The position numbers were made by a program, and so were the translations under genes. Below the pieces are notes generated by a model that did not search any database, was not told where the DNA came from, and saw nothing but the letters and a program-made list of their open reading frames with translations. A stretch of DNA of 64,000 bases from Ooceraea biroi (Eukaryota; Arthropoda; Insecta; Hymenoptera; Formicidae): assembly GCF_003672135.1 (NCBI RefSeq), contig NC_039512.1, positions 1,210,874-1,274,873 on the forward strand, given 5' to 3'. This document shows positions 61,601 through 64,000 of the stretch, in pieces (within the stretch, counting starts at the first letter, position 1; each line of letters starts with the position of its first letter).

Positions 61601-63890
61601 CTCAAAAACATTGACATAATTCAGTCTTATTATCAACTTTAACGTTGTTTAACTTTCAACTAAAATATCATGTATTTAAGCTAATTAGTCATTGAGTAAT
61701 CAGTCATTATCAGTCATCTGATGAAATATTAAATGTGTCTTTATTAATATAAATAGCAAAACTGTAAACTTCTCTGACATTTATCCTGCTGAGATTTATT
61801 ATTATTTATTACCTTTATAATACCATCATTTCGTTAAAACTCGCGCGATAATTGTGGGATTACGTGCACGTGGAATTATTGAAATTTCGATGCAAAATTA
61901 ATTTACCATCTCAAACATCGGCTCCACGGATCTGGTTACCACGCCCGTTCCATTCTGCGCCGAAAGGGCGAAAATCAACGCGAACTCCACCAGGTTAAAC
62001 GGCCACGCAGTGCATGAGAATTTATCGCTTCCCAGGGATCGTGCGAGATAAACACTGGAAAACATTAGCCACAGGAGCTGTTGAGAATACCTCGGAAATT
62101 TGCGAACGTTACCGTTCCAACCACGCTGGATGACGAGTGAATTGTGTGGCTAACTCATATAATCGCGTTTGTTGCATAATCTGCTGTCGCGAACTATTCC
62201 GTGTATCTTGCTCGAAATCTCAAACGGATTGTCACAACACATTTAGTGTATTGCCGCTTTGCCAGCTTCACAGCTTGTCTACATTAAACTCATAATATTC
62301 TAGTCCGGAGCGTTATTATCGCGCATAACTGCGTGTCAATCTGCAATCTATGCTTCCCTTTGATAATACACACCATTATCAGCTAATTGCACTAAATACC
62401 GCGTATATTTTAGCTTAATTGATCACCGGCAAGATATATCATTTGCAATTTGCCATAATTTGTTACCGTATAATATCTATCGTAATTAATATCACATGCA
62501 ACACTTGTCTCGAGAACCGAAAGCATGGGCTCATCTAAATATCGCTCCCGGGAGCGCACTTACCGTCCATCAAATTTGCGCCGATGTGTACTTGGAGTTA
62601 ATTTAATTACATAATTTACGGTCACTAAAACATGACGTACGGACAAGCGGAATTAATTATCCATATCTCGCGGATATTCTATTGAATATTCAAATATATA
62701 TATATATATATATATACCTACCTGATTATCACCGCCACCAGCAAATGCAGCAAACTAAAAGCATCGAAGGCGCCGTAAAACCGCGGTATCATAACGCACG
62801 ATACCACACCGACTAGCAGAGGGTTCAACACGGATAATCCGTTTTCCACATTATCCTGGGGCTCTTGTAGGAGCTGAAAAAGGCAAAGTGTTCCTAAATA
62901 AATTCATCTTGATGAATCTCGCGAAGCGTTGTTTATACTATTAACACTTTTGCGACCGCTGATATATTTTATTACGTTTACTTTTAAAAGCCGTTGATAT
63001 TTGTGTCCTTAATAAACAATCTTGATCGTTAATTATTAACGTTAATTGTAAAATAGCTGTTATGTTAACCTGAATAAATAACTAATGTATAATATAATAA
63101 TTAATGAATAAATAACCTATACTAACTGTTATATTAATATAAAATAACGATTATTCGGCATATTTATTTTTCTCTAATTTTTGTTCTTTTTCAACTTTTG
63201 TCAGTCTTTTTTTACCGCTGAAGAGGATCCGATAATCAAAGATCGAAACATTCGACGAATTTTGTACAATACTAATAATTTTACAATACTAATTTATAAT
63301 ATTATAAATTGAGTGATAGAGATGTACGAACCGCGCTTTAGATTCTTCTTGCCTCTATATCATTTTCATTAGATTTTATTCCCGTTTTCTCGCAGAATTT
63401 TACAGTGTTCCAATTCTAAGAGGCTTTGCGCCAAAATCACCAGTCGCGAAAGTGTTAACAGTATTTGGAAGTCTCTTCGCGTCGCCTGCCAGGCAGAAGA
63501 GCAGTGCCGCATTGCAGTGATTTTTCATCGCGTACACGCACGCGGTCCATTAGGTCGAAAGAAACAGGAAAAAGATACAGCAAACGGTACACGATGCAGC
63601 ATCACGTATATGAATAGCGAGCGAAACGAGATAGGGAAAAGAGAGAAAGAGAGAGGGAGAGAGAGAGAGAATGTCCGCCTCGGCGGTGCAATGCGGCAAG
63701 AAATGTATCGCACCTTTTTCGTACGTGAACGTAACGCTTGACACTGCAGCTAATAATTAATAAAACGTACCACGGACACTAGGAGGCCAAGGACGCCAGC
63801 GATCGCCGACAACGCCAACGTACCTGGTGCTATCACAGCCAAGGTAGCTATTATCAGCAACCCGCTGAGAGGATTATTTGAAAAAACGGT
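58686..63890 (-). CDS. urea transporter (SLC14 type), 3' eight exons; 5' end outside the window
   Basis: Membrane channel-like carrier that lets urea cross down its gradient. Exons in transcript order are 63890-63771, 62873-62722, 62054-61907, 60658-60578, 60138-59991, 59711-59527, 59450-59289 and 58754-58686 (stop TAA). All phases agree and give 354 residues of the C-terminal part. Signatures are NNPLSGLL (fragment residues 5-12), the helix breaker TAWPFNLVEF, VYSGFWGYNSLLTGAALGG (about 227-246; family GLWGYNxxLA) and TQLPILTLPFVIAVSMF. The P-E-K-x-R-Y-D-Y-L stretch matches the family's PEANRxYYL end. The loop before the second half has glycosylation sites NGT and NAT (twice). The tail is acidic then basic (EDTSEEVEVVVQNEKK). 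Upstream exons and start lie beyond 64000. The fold family is clear; urea as substrate follows from the family. Confidence 0.88.
62694..62716. repeat. (TA)n tract next to a splice donor
   Basis: A TA dinucleotide tract that starts 5 bp inside the urea transporter intron after the donor AG/gtaggt at 62721. Confidence 0.9.
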
Positions 63891-64000
63891 CTGCAACAAT
63901 TACGACTTATTTAATTAAACTGATCAGCGTTAATCAAATATACGTGGTATTGTATCGAGCGATTCCGATATTTCTGGTGAGAACAGTATGACGCACGAAA
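63891..64000 (-). other. urea transporter intron, open at the window edge
   Basis: Only the acceptor side (ttgcag) of an intron is visible. The preceding exons lie beyond the window. Confidence 0.6.

Noticed and set aside
1..64000. tRNA, rRNA, CRISPR arrays, bacterial operons
   Set aside because: I read for A/B-box and cloverleaf patterns and for regular spacer-repeat arrays and saw none. The gene structure is eukaryotic.

Overview
The window is animal nuclear DNA, most likely from an insect and probably a hymenopteran such as an ant. It has multi-exon genes with GT-AG introns, AT-rich introns next to CpG-rich exons, many microsatellites, a trehalose transporter of the insect Tret1 family, a tau gene with insect-type tubulin-binding repeats, and a urea transporter. 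Drosophila is generally held to lack a urea transporter, while hymenopterans are reported to have one. I rebuilt every gene by hand from splice sites, reading frame and intron phase. No homology search was possible.

Layout. 1-4299 (+): the 3' part of tau, with five tubulin-binding repeats in three exons, a 42-nt TP-rich exon and a short terminal exon. 7815-8411 (+): a Pro/Ser/Thr-rich exon that fits in frame as an alternative tau 3' end. 9735-12363 (-): complete Cdk2 in five exons, with E2F- and DRE-like sites upstream. 16124-18399 (-): complete tetraspanin of the TSPAN13/31 type in six exons. 22092-24168 (+): complete two-exon Tret1-type sugar transporter, divergent from the tetraspanin. 24.2-32.3 kb: no gene seen, but four copies of a 16-nt motif and a long imperfect hairpin. 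32354-52446 (-): an unrecognised membrane-protein gene in up to six exons. Its ~14-kb intron holds a 1.8-kb element with inverted-repeat ends and a small spliced gene, an orphan exon-like ORF, and a deleted Tc1/mariner-type transposon. 58686-63890 (-): the 3' eight exons of a urea transporter whose 5' end lies beyond the window.

The genes look like ordinary, functionally unrelated neighbours rather than a pathway. The parts most worth checking are the membrane-protein gene, where two different membrane-spanning exons can each be spliced in frame to one shared last exon; the inverted-repeat element with its intron-containing small gene; the fourfold CCCTTTYAGGCAGGGT motif; and the candidate second C-terminus of tau.
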